Shown piece after piece: positions 11,619 to 25,200 of a DNA stretch of 64,000 nucleotides (its first letter is position 1; each line of letters opens with the position of its first letter). Location: NCBI GenBank assembly GCA_029931535.1, contig JAQPZY010001625.1, positions 434,001 through 498,000 on the forward strand, given 5' to 3'. The DNA comes from Margaritifera margaritifera (taxonomy: Eukaryota > Mollusca > Bivalvia > Unionida > Margaritiferidae). Under the pieces are notes generated by a model. It did no database searches, was not told the origin of the DNA, and was given only the letters and a program-made list of their open reading frames with translations. The position numbers and the translations under genes were made by a program.

Positions 11619-12282
11619 TATTAACTAGATAGAGCTAATATGGTGCAGTACTGTGAGAACTAAATTTTGGCTTCTATCTTAATTACCTTATTATTAAAAC
11701 ATTTAACGATTGTAAAAATGGCTTAGAATTCAATAAGGATTAGTAAAGTGACATATTTGAAGGCCAGATTTTCCTTCAAAGGACTCATTTTAGGTTCTAA
11801 AGGTGGTCTACATATAATTATACATGGTTCACTGTAAATGGCTTACAGCAACTTGCAGATAAACTGGCCATATGTATCTAAATGTATTTCATTTCTCTGC
11901 ATGGTAAAGATGATATGCTCTGCTGAAATAATGAAGGTGATGGGATAAATCTAGAAAATGAAAGTTTATTATCTTGCACAAACATATATACACTCTAAAA
12001 AGGTTAATAATGTACAATAACCAAAATATACTTATATGCTAAGAAAAATGAACACTGAGTGAATATTCTCCCATTATAACTACAGTACATCATCAATCCA
12101 GAAACTGTTCATCCAAAATATTGATTTATCCAAACCACATATAGGTGTATTGACCATGCAGATTTGATACAGCCCACATGTTTATCTGAACTCTCTTTAA
12201 CCTATATGCTCGTTGCATCCCCTAAATAGTCTGGATGAATCATGTGTTACTGTATTTCTTGATTTCAACGAAATATGAGATA

Positions 12283-12499
12283 CTGTATATACTTGCGTAT
12301 AAGCAGAGTCCAAATGCAAACAACATAGACCCTGATCTGCCATCGTAGAATGCGCCGGCAGATCAGGGTCTATGTTGTTTGTTCTACTGATTAGTCCTTA
12401 CAAACTGCATAGACCCAGATCTGCCAACACATTATGTGATGGCAGATCTGGGTCCATGCAGTTTGCAGTTGGTATGGGCTTATATGCAAGTATAGATGG
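12283..12499. mobile_element. Double-hairpin MITE, copy 5
   Basis: TA-flanked, 217 bp, ends ctgtatatacttgcgtat and gcaagtatagatgg. The arms catagaccctgatctgcc and its inverse are intact. Confidence 0.95.
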
Positions 12500-12501
12500 T
12501 A

Positions 12502-13306
12502 CATCTTTTCTGAAAATGTTAAATTGAATTGTTATAATGATTATAAGTCCACCTACCAGACGTATTGTTGCATGCCACAGCTGACAAGCCGCTATGCTCC
12601 TTTATTACCTGTGGCTGCCTGTACTGAGAGCTCCTAATTTTTCATGAGTATGCATAAAAAAATACCATCAACAACACAATGTAACGATCTCCTAAATATC
12701 AATGAAAGTGCCCATTTTATCAATTGATAAGTGACTGTGTTAGAAGAGAAACTTTGATTGGATCATTCAAACAGTATGCAAGGTCACATTGGGTCACAAT
12801 GGGGAGAAATTTGTACTCATGTTCGTGGTGATTGGTTAAGCAGGTTAATGCATATTCATGAGAAAATAGGAAATCTAAGGCACAGGCAGCCACAGGTGAT
12901 AAAGAAGTGTAGCAGATTGTTGCCTGTGGCTTCCGACAGTGCTAACTGACGTTGACCTGAGTAAATTTCTCATATGTGACCTTGCTGAACAGAACAGAAA
13001 ATGAATGCCAAACTTGGCAAGCCAGAAATATATTGCTCATCTTTGAGCAAATGTGTAACACAAAGTGACATGTTGTACATTGCCAACCCTCCAATCAGAT
13101 AGTAGCAGAAGCTGTAGGGTTAAACAACACATCAGCACAATACTGGCAATATAGTGCCAATTAAAAGGAGGCTACAGATGAAAACAAAAATCATACACTG
13201 CTCATTTATCCATGAGGAAATTTTTACACTGTTGAATTTTACAAATTTTATATTATGAATAGTTAAATTTTCATTCATTTGCAAAAAATGTTTCATTGAT
13301 TCTTGT
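12502..13306. other. Intergenic with an imperfect inverted pair
   Basis: The phrase cacagctgacaagccgc with ttacctgtggctgcctgtac (12,577-12,620) is partly mirrored by ggcacaggcagccacaggtg (12,879-12,898). This is possibly an old foldback element of about 300 bp. No gene is supported. Confidence 0.4.

Positions 13307-13391
<85 letters not shown>
13307..13391 (+). repeat. (CA)n-(TA)n microsatellite
   Basis: Short acacac lead followed by about 37 TA units. Confidence 0.95.
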
Positions 13392-13393
<2 letters not shown>

Positions 13394-15101
13394 CATTTCC
13401 CAATGCTGTAACATGTTTTAATATGATTCTTTTTTAAAGGAAAGGTATATGCAACTTTTCTAAAAAAAAACATTTCTGATATCATAAAAGCCATTTTCAG
13501 ATTGATAAATGTTATTTTAGTAATTAAGGGGTGTGCTGTGGTGGTGGAACTTTTTCTTAATACAGCCACCAACAATCAAATTCATTTGGAAAATATTACA
13601 TACATACTTACATAAGAAAATGCAAGCTAACAACTACCAGCAACAAATTTGTGTTCCAATCAAACATGGTCATAATGTGTACGATGTCAAAATTGACTTT
13701 AGGCTACAATACAACTAAGTTTATCTTACAACACTGTTCCCGAGTAATATACATTTTACTTTTGTTCACCTTAAAGGTGTGAAATGCCATGCTTTTTTGC
13801 ATAATTTTTATTTTATCTGAAGCCAATTCTCACAATGCCATCTAATATTAAAATGCATTTTGGGAGCATTTATTTTACTGCACTTGAATTTTTTCCAGTC
13901 CCTTGTTTATTTCTCCATAAAGCAGCGATAAAACCTGAAGCAAGCGGCCCAGGCTAATTCAGTTTTGTTTTCTTACATTTCAACAGCAAATCAATAATTA
14001 TTTCTTGCAATTCAGGATCACAACTTTAAACAGGCAAAGATGTGCACAAGACCCAATGTGCCATACCTTTGTGATGCTATACGACTTAATACACACACAC
14101 ACATGTCCAGCCAGCTTTGCTTCTTTATGGGTTTTACCTATTTATATTAATTACCTGTGATCATACAGCAGATAAAGATTGCTTACTGACCTGAAGAAAA
14201 AAAAAACAACAAGAGTGCCTGGTCATACAATGGATGGCTGTTGATAGCATTTATGGAAACAGAGTCTTCAAACATATAGAATAAAATCCTAATGACCACT
14301 GGTACTACAACCACCCCACTACTAAGATCAAGAATCTAACAAGCCAATTTCATACTTCAGTATTGAGAAGTTTTACAAGCCCAGAGCAAAGACAATCCCA
14401 CTATTATGGATTATCACCCATCATTCTAGACATGTTTGAAGATTTAAATGGATTTTCAACCCACCAAAAGCAGCCAACCAAGTCCCTCAATCAATCATGG
14501 GTGTTGTATCTCTACAATTTGTTCTATGTAGTTACCTGACAGGAAACACATGAAAAAGATGACCCATGCCATTCAAGAGCTAATTATAGTTATGCCTTAA
14601 TGATTATTTGTCTCCTATTTAAAAAAATTCATACTAAATTACAAATAAGCAAATTGTATCCATGCATTTTTGTTATAATTTGCCAAATCTTGAGTACAGT
14701 AGGCCCACTTATGAATATTTTTCTTGATCTATTAATCTCTTTCTGTTGTATGTATGTGTGGCTTTCTATTAACATATCTATTTATGTACCTACCTATGTA
14801 TCAAACATACCGATATACATAAATATATATATATATATCTACTGAATATTAAAAGCGGTAACCTGATGTTAAGACCACTGGAAATATGACCCCTTTTAAG
14901 TCCCACTAGTGGTCTTATTAATATGGTTTTGCTGTCTATATGTAACTGCATTAATGATTTCTCTGAAAGTGCATTTAAACTAAAAATAACAAAAATAAGC
15001 AAGTTTCGTCGAATTTTTGATTAAAGATAATTTTGCATACTCTGTCTGCCTCCATCAAATATATGGATGTGTACTTGTACATGATCAATTTCAAAAGAAT
15101 G
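13392..15101. other. Intergenic, nothing recognised
   Basis: AT-rich, with a short (AT)n at about 14,823-14,838. No gene support. Confidence 0.5.
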
Positions 15102-15115
15102 AACCAGAGTGTAAG

Positions 15116-15313
15116 AGGAGCCGCGGTGGCTCAGTGGTTAGCGTGCTGGACTCACGACCGAAAGGGTGTGTGTTCGAATCCTACCATCAGACCAGCCTGG
15201 GTCAGCTACCGTGGTGTGTCCTTGGGCAAGGCACTTTACTCCAATTGACTCAGTACTAAATAACCTAATTGTGTTGCTGTGCCGTAAAGCAACAAAGCAA
15301 ACCAAACAAAGCA
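15116..15313 (+). mobile_element. tRNA-derived SINE with 14-bp TSD
   Basis: The head has a clear A box TGGCTCAGTGG (15127-15137) and B box GTTCGAATCC (15172-15181). The body continues ggtgtgtccttgggcaaggc, and the tail is made of caaagcaaaccaaacaaagc-type words. AACCAGAGTGTAAG flanks it at 15102-15115 and 15314-15327. The two good boxes and the clean TSD indicate a fairly young insertion. Confidence 0.95.
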
Positions 15314-15327
15314 AACCAGAGTGTAAG

Positions 15328-16770
15328 GATAGAAACAAGATTATAATATAAATTTAAAAAAAAATAAACTAGTTTTCTCAACATCATTACTGTTGGACAA
15401 ACTGAAACTCTCTTTCAATAATTACACTGGGCAAACTTTATAGATTGCTTCACCAATAAGTATCGAAGTCAAACGATCTATAGATGAAACCCAAGGTCTT
15501 CATGAACTGATTTACCATAGTTCAGAGAGATGCATAAAAACTGAAAGATTATTTGATAAATGGTTTGCCAGATATCTGGCATGTGATGACAGGAAAGTCA
15601 ACATGAAATCTGCTAGATCAAGTGCTTGTCCTGTAATTATACAAAAATTAAAAAAATAAAAACAAACAAAGACACTAAGTAATTATAACTTACAATTACA
15701 GAGATGCCAATCAATAAGCAGCCTTATCTGGAATCCTAGCATGAATGTTTTGTAATTCAGGCAGCCTGTCTGGAATGGATAACATATACATTAAAGTTAA
15801 CAAACTTCTACAGGTGGGTTATTAAGATGTGATAAGCCAATGTTTGTTGTCTTCCTTGCAAGGACTGCCTCATCTGATGCTTAGTGAATAACTTGGTCTT
15901 TTCTGCAAGGTGCACCACTATTCTGAAGCAAGTTCAAGTCACGATGGTTAAATAATGTACACAAGCGTGCTTTCAAAACTGTTCTTTACAATCATATTGC
16001 ATCTTCCTATGAGCCTATACATACCTGTACAAAGACAGCACTATTCAAGGTCCATTATGAATAAATGTGTATCCATTCCTCCAATTCCAGAACCTTGGAT
16101 TCCTTTCACAGTTTGGCCAAAACAATAATCATAAATATTATTTCTCCTCATGAATTATCTGCATTTTTTTTTTCTCTTTATCTCTACCACCATTTTCTAC
16201 CTATTTAAATTTTCAATCAACTGGTATCTTGTTATATAGATTCTTTGTCCACCCAGCAGCTATGTTCTATGAAAGAGTCAATAATATTGTGCTGAAGTAC
16301 TTTTCTTCAAACATGTGTCCCCACAGAAAACTCCCGTTCAAAAGATAACATTTTGATTTTCCCAAATTTAGTCAAAATAAACTTGGAATGTGGAATTTTC
16401 ATCAATATTATTAATAATTGCAAAATCCAGAATGGCTGGCATCTCTGTAATTATTGAACACATTTTCTGCACTTATGACAGAATAAGTTATGTTTAAACT
16501 AAGGACAAGTTATGCAGGTCATTCTTGTCAAATAAAATGGTATTATACTAAACTAATGGTGAAAATCTTCACTAAAAAAAGTAATCAAACAAAACAATCA
16601 GCACCGGACAAACTACATACATGTAGTGTTAAATCAATGAAAAATCATATACTATTACAGCTTTCAAAGAGAATAAGAGAGAACACGAGAACAGATAGTG
16701 TAAGTGTCATGGTTTCCAATGGAGAGTTATGTCTTTTTCAGATTTACCTCCCTTGAAAAGGTGTTTGACA
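15328..16770. other. Intergenic, nothing recognised
   Basis: AT-rich sequence without supported features. Confidence 0.5.
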
Positions 16771-17507
16771 TTTTTTGGTCAACCTTCTATAGCATTACCA
16801 TTCATAAGTAATCAACAGAACAGTTCTTCCTTTTCAATGCTTTTTTAAAAACTTTACTACAAGATAAAGGAAAATGGCACAGTCATTAGATTACACCTTT
16901 ATCATGTGACGTGTCTACTGATTACACACCTTTACATAATTCTACCACAAGAGATAAAGGAAAATGGCGGTCATCAGATTACACCTTTATCATAATCATG
17001 TGATGTGTCTTCTAATTACACACCTCTATAATAATCATGTGATGTGTCTTCTGATTAAACACCTCTATATTAATCATGTGCTCCATCTTCTGATTACAAA
17101 TGCTGAAAATAATCATGTGATGTCTTCTGGTTACACATCTTTATGATAATCATGTGATGTCTTCTGATTACACACTTTATGATAATCATGTGATGTGTCT
17201 TCTGATTACACACTTTTATGATAATCATGTGATGTGATTTCTGATTACCACTGGTATAATAATCATGTGATTTGTCACGACAAAAAAGCTTTTTAAAGAG
17301 ATACACAAGTCCCTCATTATAATTAACTGTACAAATCATTTGTTGTAATGAGGAATTCATTATAGCAACGTATTCTCATTATGTGCAAGTGCCCCATGGG
17401 ATCCAATATGGTGTTGTATCAAGGAATGCATAATAGTGAGGATTGTTATAGTGAGGTTTACTGTAATATTTTTAACATTGCATTCCATGTAGAAGGTTGA
17501 CCCAACA
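16771..17507. mobile_element. Candidate TIR element enclosing a minisatellite
   Basis: The left edge ttggtcaaccttcta is mirrored at the right edge by tagaaggttgacccaa. Most of the interior is a minisatellite. No convincing TSD was found, so transposition is inferred only from the TIRs. Confidence 0.5.
16885..17275 (+). repeat. ~37-bp minisatellite
   Basis: About ten imperfect units of ataatcatgtgatgtgtctt plus ctgattacacacctttat. Confidence 0.9.
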
Positions 17508-17509
17508 AT

Positions 17510-18312
17510 GGCTGACAATAAGTTTGGGAGATAAATTATAAGATCATGATGTCATGTGAAGGCTATCAAAACAGAGAAAAACAAGAAAAAATACTCAATG
17601 TTACTCATTCTTTTTAAAAGCATTTACATTTGCATTTGTGATGTCCAGTAATAAGTTTTAAAAAATTCTGAGCAAAAAAAAAAATAATTTAATTTTTGTC
17701 AGCATCATCAAGCTTTTCATCCTAGATATTTAGATGCATTAAGTTACATGTAAGAAAATAAACCACAATGTTTTGTGATTTACAGTAAAACAGACGACGA
17801 TGTTTCATAATTTACAGTAAAAGTTAATAGAATATATCATTAGAAACCATGCTAACACAACAATGTAAGGCTGCAATGTTTACCAAACTTCCTAAATGTG
17901 TACATAATATACAATCACAAAAATAATGCCATTTACTCAAACCGATTAAAAAATAAACTTTTCCCATAATCTGCACATTAGGCTTACAGCTTACAAGTGT
18001 TCATAAGTAAGCCATTGATAATAAGCATACCATACCCCACTTAACTTATGACTGTTTTATCTGCTTATGTCTTTAACGTCTTATTCAGACAAGATTCAGA
18101 TTGTATGACACGTCTTTGTTAAATATATCTGACAATTTAGGTAAAACATGCTTTGGATCATCATCCTATTGTTTTGCACTGCTACATATTTGTACACTGG
18201 CTAACACCAGATGTACTGCATGGACATGTGTACTGGCTAACACTAGATGTACTTACAAGGACACGTGCACTGTCTAATACCAGATGTACCATTTGCATGT
18301 TTGGTACATGTT
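17510..18312. other. Intergenic, nothing recognised
   Basis: AT-rich. A short repeated phrase, ctggctaacaccagatgtac, recurs around 18,197-18,285. Confidence 0.45.
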
Positions 18313-18314
18313 TA

Positions 18315-18531
18315 CTGTATGTACTCGCATATAATCCAGGTCCAAATGCAAACAACATAGACCCTGATCTGCTGGCGCATAATGCGCTGGCCGATCAGGG
18401 TCTATGTTGCTTGTTCTACTGATTAGTCATTACAAACTGCATAGACGCAGATCTGCCAGCGCATTATGTGATGGCAGATCTGGATCTATGCAGTTTGCAG
18501 TTGGTATCGTGTTATACGCAAGTATATACGG
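18315..18531. mobile_element. Double-hairpin MITE, copy 6
   Basis: TA-flanked, 217 bp, ends ctgtatgtactcgcatat and gcaagtatatacgg. Both hairpin pairs are retained. It lies about 500 bp beyond the stop of the VOPP1-like gene and could fall in its 3' UTR. Confidence 0.95.
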
Positions 18532-18649
18532 TACTTCTTTTGTAAATGTTTACAAGCAGTAAACTAAACTGTTTACACATAAAAATATTGCAGCCTCACA
18601 ACCATGTCCAATATGTTACTAGGACATGAAGTACAAAAACAAATACCGT

Positions 18650-18780
18650 AAATTACTATATTTTAGCGTCATGACACCATCAGTAGTCAATCTGCCATAT
18701 CTGTGATAGAATTATGTAAAATGTACTATAATTTAGCATCATGACATCATTAGTAGTCAATCTGCCATATCTGTGTTCTA
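18650..18780 (+). repeat. ~65-bp tandem duplication
   Basis: Two units share the phrases catgacaccatcagtagtca and atctgccatatctgtg. It lies just downstream of the VOPP1-like gene. Confidence 0.8.
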
Positions 18781-19019
18781 CCTAGCATTATAGTTTTTAC
18801 CTTGAAAATTATTTTCCAAATTCAGCTTCCTCGCTAAATTTGTAAAAATTAGATTCATGGCTGATGTTAACATATTGCCCATGATTTGAAAAGTCCATCA
18901 CACACCTGAACTACAGAGAATCTGACAAATATTCGTGTATTACATGTATATGTTTAAGATCAACTTTGAGACATGCCACAAATCAACTCGGCATATGTGA
19001 AAGGTCAATGATCAACTTT

Positions 19020-19214
19020 CTACCTAATAGATTTTTTTAGTGTGTTACTGGTGCTGTAAGACTGGGGAGCATCTGTGTAGGGTGGGGGAAGTTCCTGTTC
19101 CCCATGAAACATGCTGTAAACTGATGCGGTGTCATTTGGATAATTTTTATAGAATGATCTCTCTGGAGTATCTCCCTCTGTGGTTGTTATGTATGAATTT
19201 TCTGACCGGCTTCC
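19020..19214 (-). CDS. VOPP1-like exon 5: PPxY tail and stop
   Basis: Acceptor ctttttccttgcag precedes 195 nt encoding 64 residues and TAG. The tail is Ser/Thr/Tyr-rich with [15 protein letters not shown], a PPPY core for WW-domain binding, and ends NTLKKSIR. Confidence 0.88.
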   Translation of the reverse strand, partial: GSRSENSYITTTEGDTPERSFYKNYPNDTASVYSMFHGEQELPPPYTDAPQSYSTSNTLKKSIR

Positions 19215-22200
19215 CTGCAAGGAAAAAGAATATGTATACAGTAAAGATTGTTTGTAACGTTTCACAGGGTATTGGGATTTTCAGAATATTATAACCTAGA
19301 CACATTATATCCAAATCGATCGTTTATTTTTCAAAATCTTGATGTACTTCTCCGTTTTGATGACATTGGAGATACATGTAGTAAACAATTTGGTATGATT
19401 ACTGTCAGAACTTGTATGTAATGGTAATAAAATTTTAAAACAACATATATTTGTATAAATAAATGTTATCATGAAAAAAAAGGAAAGATAAATGAGTATG
19501 TTTTACCATCTGATGAAAGTGTCAACATACATGTACATGTACCAGCCAGTGAATCATAAAAAACTTTTATATGAAAACATCTTTGTTCATTAACCTAATG
19601 ACTAGTAAATTAGTTCTTTATTTATTTGGATGGAAAGAAATTATCAATAGCTATGTGTATTTCATTAAGCTGTACTCAATTTGTCAACATACTGGTATAG
19701 AATGACAGCTAAAGGATATTCCTGAATTACTTAGTAAAAAAAAAAAAAAAAATACAAAATATCAACAATTCTTTTCATCCTTGAATTGCCCTTAACCAAC
19801 AGCCTGTGATTCTAAAGTACCAATTATGAATCAGGAGTGATTATCACATCTTTGTTACCTGGTGCCTTTGTTAGGCCTTTGTTATTTACTGATTATAAAT
19901 GATGTGTGATGATCGCGGCTTTGTTGTTACGTCTTTGTTATTTAACACTGTTTATTTGACTTTGGCACATCAGGTGATAAAAATGTTATGATTAGGCTAA
20001 TTTTCTCAGGCAGACTACATGAATCAATGCTACAACCAATTAAATGTTATAACAAAGCCTTTGGAATACACAGTAATTAGGAATTTAGCCCGAAGAATTA
20101 AACATTCTAACAGAGAAAATGTTGTATCCAACAATGTAATAAATAATCTTTACTGTATGTTTTAGGGAATACAAAAATCCAGGGCTATTCTTAATTAGCT
20201 TGGAGTAAATTTGAATTCCCATCTGCCTCAGTGAGGATTGGTTGGTTGGTTGTTGAGTTTAATGCCATTTTTCAGCACATGATAGGCTATACATGGTGAC
20301 CAGTATATTTGGTGGAGGAAGAACCCGGGCAGAACCACCAACCCATTGGAAGCTACTGGCAAGCTTTCTCAAATACCAACGTTGGTTGAACCAAGACTTG
20401 AACTCAAGTGCACAGAGGTGAGATGTGTGAGTGATCTGTAAAGGCAAGCACCTTAGACCACTCGGCCACCTGGGGCCCCTCAGTGAGGATTGGAATTCCA
20501 ACCTCCCCCATATCATAATTATACTGGGGCTGATTGGAATTCCTATTTAAATCTGGGGCAAACTGGATTCATGAACATGGTATATGTAAACAAAAGTAAC
20601 ACTGCAACAGGTACTACCACTATCCGACAGTTTTAAAAAAAAATTTTAAGCCACTTTTCAATTGCATATATGCATGATCACTTTTCATTTACTAAAAGAA
20701 ACTAGCTTGTATACAACACTTACCATATAAGCTCACTTATAAATTGGGTCAAAATGCAAATATAGACCCTGATCTGCTGTCATATAATGTACCAGCAGAT
20801 CAGGATCTCTGTTGTTTGTTCTACTGATTACTCCTAACAAACTGCATAAATCCAGATCTGCCAGCGCATTATGCAATGGCAGATCTTGGTCTATGCAGTT
20901 TGCAGTTGGACCCAAGATACACGCGAGTATATACGATAGTTCATGTCACCACTGACAACAAAGGCACATAGACAGTCTTATTTTTGTGTAGATGTGTCTG
21001 TATTCCAGTCTGCACATCACTTTAATGGGCTGCACTTTACAATCGTAAGTGCACTTGAGACATTTTCCAGTCTGTGATTCTTCAATGAGGTCACAGAATT
21101 AAATTGCAGAATTTTTAAAATTCTGAACTTGAAATTTACAACTAGAGCAAACAACTGCTGAAATAATATTATTATCCCCATCATTAACTTCACACCATGC
21201 CAGTCCACTGACAGTGGAACAAAGTCACTTGTATCAACCTGTACCATGTTAAGACATAAGTTTTTTTTAATATGAACTCAATTAAGAAATATTATGACGA
21301 TGTATAACACATGGAAATCTTGGCCTTTTTGATAAAATGATGTCTATATAACAAATTTGACCCTATATTTTAAGGATTTTATATTTTTTAGCTTTATATT
21401 TTATTTTACATATATTTTACAGAATTTTTACATCTTTACCTTATCTTGCAGTACTTCATGTTTAAGTGTATTCAGAAGTATTTATATTCCTATTGTTTTT
21501 TGTGCAATTCTTCATTTTTACATTTTTAGAACTCTACTTTTAATTGGCACCATATAGCCATTATTGTGCTGAGGTTTTGTTAAATGCTAATACATACATC
21601 TTTTCTGAAACAGCCAACTCAAATTCAAAAGTACAAAGCTGGGTCAAGGCAACAAAGAAACAAAAAAAATGTGTTTCATTATTGTAAAAGTAGATAGATA
21701 CAATGTCACAATTTGTAAAAGAATGGGCTTTTACCACACCAATCCATTGCTTATGAGAACACTGTAACATCACATGAAAAACTGATCTTTCAAAATGCAC
21801 ATATCAAGTTTTGTAAAATGTATTCAAATCATTTTCAAGGCAAAAGACTCCAGTAATTTTCCTAGGTCTCCTAAAGTGCAGCCTAGGACCCATGGAAACA
21901 GATGATTGCACGTAACTGAATTAAACAAAAAGCTGGTCATGGCCTGCATGTTGAGCCCCTTGCTGATCTTAAAGTAAACAAGAGCTCTATTAAGTGAAAA
22001 GAATTACCAGGAATTCAAGACAAGACCATTTCTTCCTTTTAACTGCTGAGTGTTGAAACCATCTCTGATATTCTTCAGTGATAACAAGATTTTCAAATTA
22101 GCTGCTGTGGTGGATATACTGGATGTCAGATTGACACCAGTTTCATTTAGGACCAAGTAGACATCATTAGAAGTCTCTTGGTGAAAAACCCATGTCAATA

Positions 22201-25200
22201 TGACCATCCAAGTAGTGACAGCATGATTTAAAAGACAGCTGTCATGGCAGCCATATTGGATATACGACTGGCACCATTTTCATTTAGGTCCAACTGGGTA
22301 TCATAAGAAGTCTATTGGTGAAAACCCCATGCTGATATAGCCATCCATTTGGGAGGAGTAGAGATAACAATATTTTCAAGATGGGCATCATGATGGTCAT
22401 ATTGAGGGTAAGTTTGCATCATTTTCATTTCAAACCAACTATACACCATAAGAAGGGTAGCGATAACAAGATTTTTAAGATGGCCACAATGGTGACCTTA
22501 TTCTGGACAGCAGATCATTACCATTTTAATTTAGGACCAACAAGACATTATAAGAAGTCTTCTGGTAAAAACCCTATGTTTGCTATGACTTCCTGTTTTG
22601 GAGTAGTAACAATATTAAGAGTTTCAAGATGTCTGCCATAATGGATGCCAAGTAGACAGCATAAGAAGTCTTTAAGTGAAAACCCCATGCTGATATGACC
22701 AATCATTCTGGAGAAGTAGTGATTTAGGACCAACAAGACATCAGAAGTCTTTTAGTAACAACCCCCTACTGGTACAACCATCCATTCAGGAGGAGCAGTG
22801 ACAACAAGATTCTCAATATGACTGTTGTGGCAGCCATACTTAACATGTGAGCAGCACCATTTTCATTTTGGAGCAACTAGACATCATAAGAAGTCTTCTA
22901 GTGAAAACCTCATGCCAATATGACTTTTGTGTTCATGACAAGCAGCAATAACAAGATTTTCAAGAGGGCTGCAGTGGTAGATCTCAGATTGGCAACATTT
23001 TCACTTAGGACCAGCTAGACATCATAACAAGTCTTTTGGTGAAAACTCCATGACAATATGACTTCACGTTCTTCTGGAGTAGCAATAACAAGATTTTCAA
23101 GATGGCTAATGTGGTGGCCATATTGGACGTCCAAGTGGTGTCATTTTATTTTAGGACCAACTAGACCATAGGATGAACGTGTGTGTAAAAGTTTCATGGG
23201 AATAATAAACTTGTGCTAACGGATGGACAGACAATAGTCCATCCCATAAGCTCTTCTGGTCTACATGTATGACCAGTAAAGCTAAAAACTAGGGTATGGC
23301 TGGATGTATGGATGAACGTACATACAGACATGTACATAGATGTCAAAGTTATTGCTATGACAAGCTTTTACCAAGGTTAGTTAGAAAAACGGAAGATAAG
23401 TCCTATCTTTAGCTCCTGCACTTTCTTTTTCTACAGAACCTTTATTTCAAAAATGTTAGATCTTTATACTAGTTGCAAGCATTGCATGATCTGTGTTATT
23501 TCATTGTTTTCTTTTGCATAACATTATTTTATAGTCTTCTTTTGCATAACTGATGTGAGAATTTTTCAGTTAAAACTGAGTAGATTGTTCAAATGCACAT
23601 ATCTTATTTTATCTGGAATGTGGTCTGTATTCTGTCCAAGAAGGAAAATCATTGGACTCTATCTGATCCAAAAGGTGGAACATACTTACTGTGTATCCCC
23701 TCTCTCCCTCAGTGGTGAGTGGACTGTAAGGAGCTGGTGTTCTAAAGAGGATGTAATATGCCCTAGATCGCTGTCGCCAGAAACATATGCAGAAAGACAG
23801 CATGACAATGAACAACACTATGCCAAACCTGGATTGAAAATAAAAATTTAAATGTAAGTGCAATAAAATCTCTATTTCCTAACATTACTAAATGAGACCA
23901 TACATATAGTCTGCAGATTCTTCAATTTCAGACACCTTTCTCCATTCATATAAGCAACCCCTAACTTGGGAGGCATTACTGTGTTTCTTATTTTAAAGCA
24001 ATGCAGAAATACATACACTTAGCAGAATATGTTCACCCTAATTGCTTATATTTGTGTTAATTTTTTTTATTCCAATTTTAATCAGATGAATGAATTAATT
24101 ACAAAGGATGAACAAAGCTGATTTAACCGAACTGTACAGGCTGTATTCCGGTGCTTTCCCAAGCCAGCCAGATTCCTGTACTTTCTCAAGCAGGCCAGAT
24201 TCCTGTGCTTTCCCTAATAAGCTCTTAATTTTAATGGACTGTTTCCAAATATAAAGCATCATGTGAGTGTACTGCAGAATGATGGTCAGTGTCATTCTGA
24301 AGCTTAATGGCATCACTATGACAGAGCTAAAATGTGATGTTGTTTGGGGTACATTTTCCCTTCATTCTCAGCTGTTTTAGAAATGGTCCATTAATCCTCT
24401 TTGTAAATACCATTGTCACATGGCATAATGAGAATCTCGTAAGATTTTCTAGGACCTCCAATAAAGCATAATTTGTGCTATGTTTATTTTTGGTCCTCCA
24501 AAAGGGTCTATTCCATAATGTACGATTCATTCTAATTTCTGATCAACTGAGCCAAAATCTAAAACAAATGTACAAAAATTGTGAGTAATATCTGCAAGCC
24601 GCACCTTTGCTTATTCTGATGCTCCCGCCCCCACCTCTTTAGAGAATCCCCTTCAAAATATTTCCCCCAAAATGGGAAAAAAGCAAACCTTTATTGCACA
24701 TCTACACCAACCACATATCTAGCCTTCAAAGTTGCATTAAAAACCTCCAAGCAGAGTGGGAGGAGTGATGACAAGCTTTGTCATAGATGGTGAGATTGAT
24801 GGACAGACAGACTAACACACACCGACATTTTAAAGAAATGTCGCCACATATGGGCCAGAGGAAAAAAAGTAATAAAACCTTATTGCACATCTACACCAAT
24901 CACATATCTAGCCTAGAAAGTTTCTATAAAATCTTCCAATCAGTGTAAAATGAATGATGAACCAAATATCCAAAATAATCCCTTCTTTTAAATTTTTTTC
25001 AAGAAATGTCCTCAAGAATGGGCCAATGGGGAAAAAAAAGACCTTTTTGCAAATCTGCACCAATCACACATTTAGCCTACAAAGTTTCAATAAAATTATC
25101 CAAGCAGTGATAACATGCTGAATTCTAAAAATACCCCATTTCTGGATGGTTTTTCAAGAAATTTCTCCCAAAATGGACCATAGGAAAAGAGTAAAATCTT

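Noticed and set aside
15116..15190. A functional tRNA gene
   Set aside because: A and B boxes are present, but the acceptor and anticodon stems do not close and a SINE body with TSD follows.
15017..15351. Short open frames resembling a protein (for example GSATVVCPWARHF)
   Set aside because: They are translations of the SINE at 15116-15313.
8159..20936. CRISPR-like array of repeated palindromes
   Set aside because: Copies are irregularly spaced, TA-flanked and eukaryotic MITE-like; no spacer pattern.
23609..23863. Continuous 84-residue frame across exon 4
   Set aside because: Only the part between acceptor 23829 and donor 23689 is coding; the rest is intron read-through.
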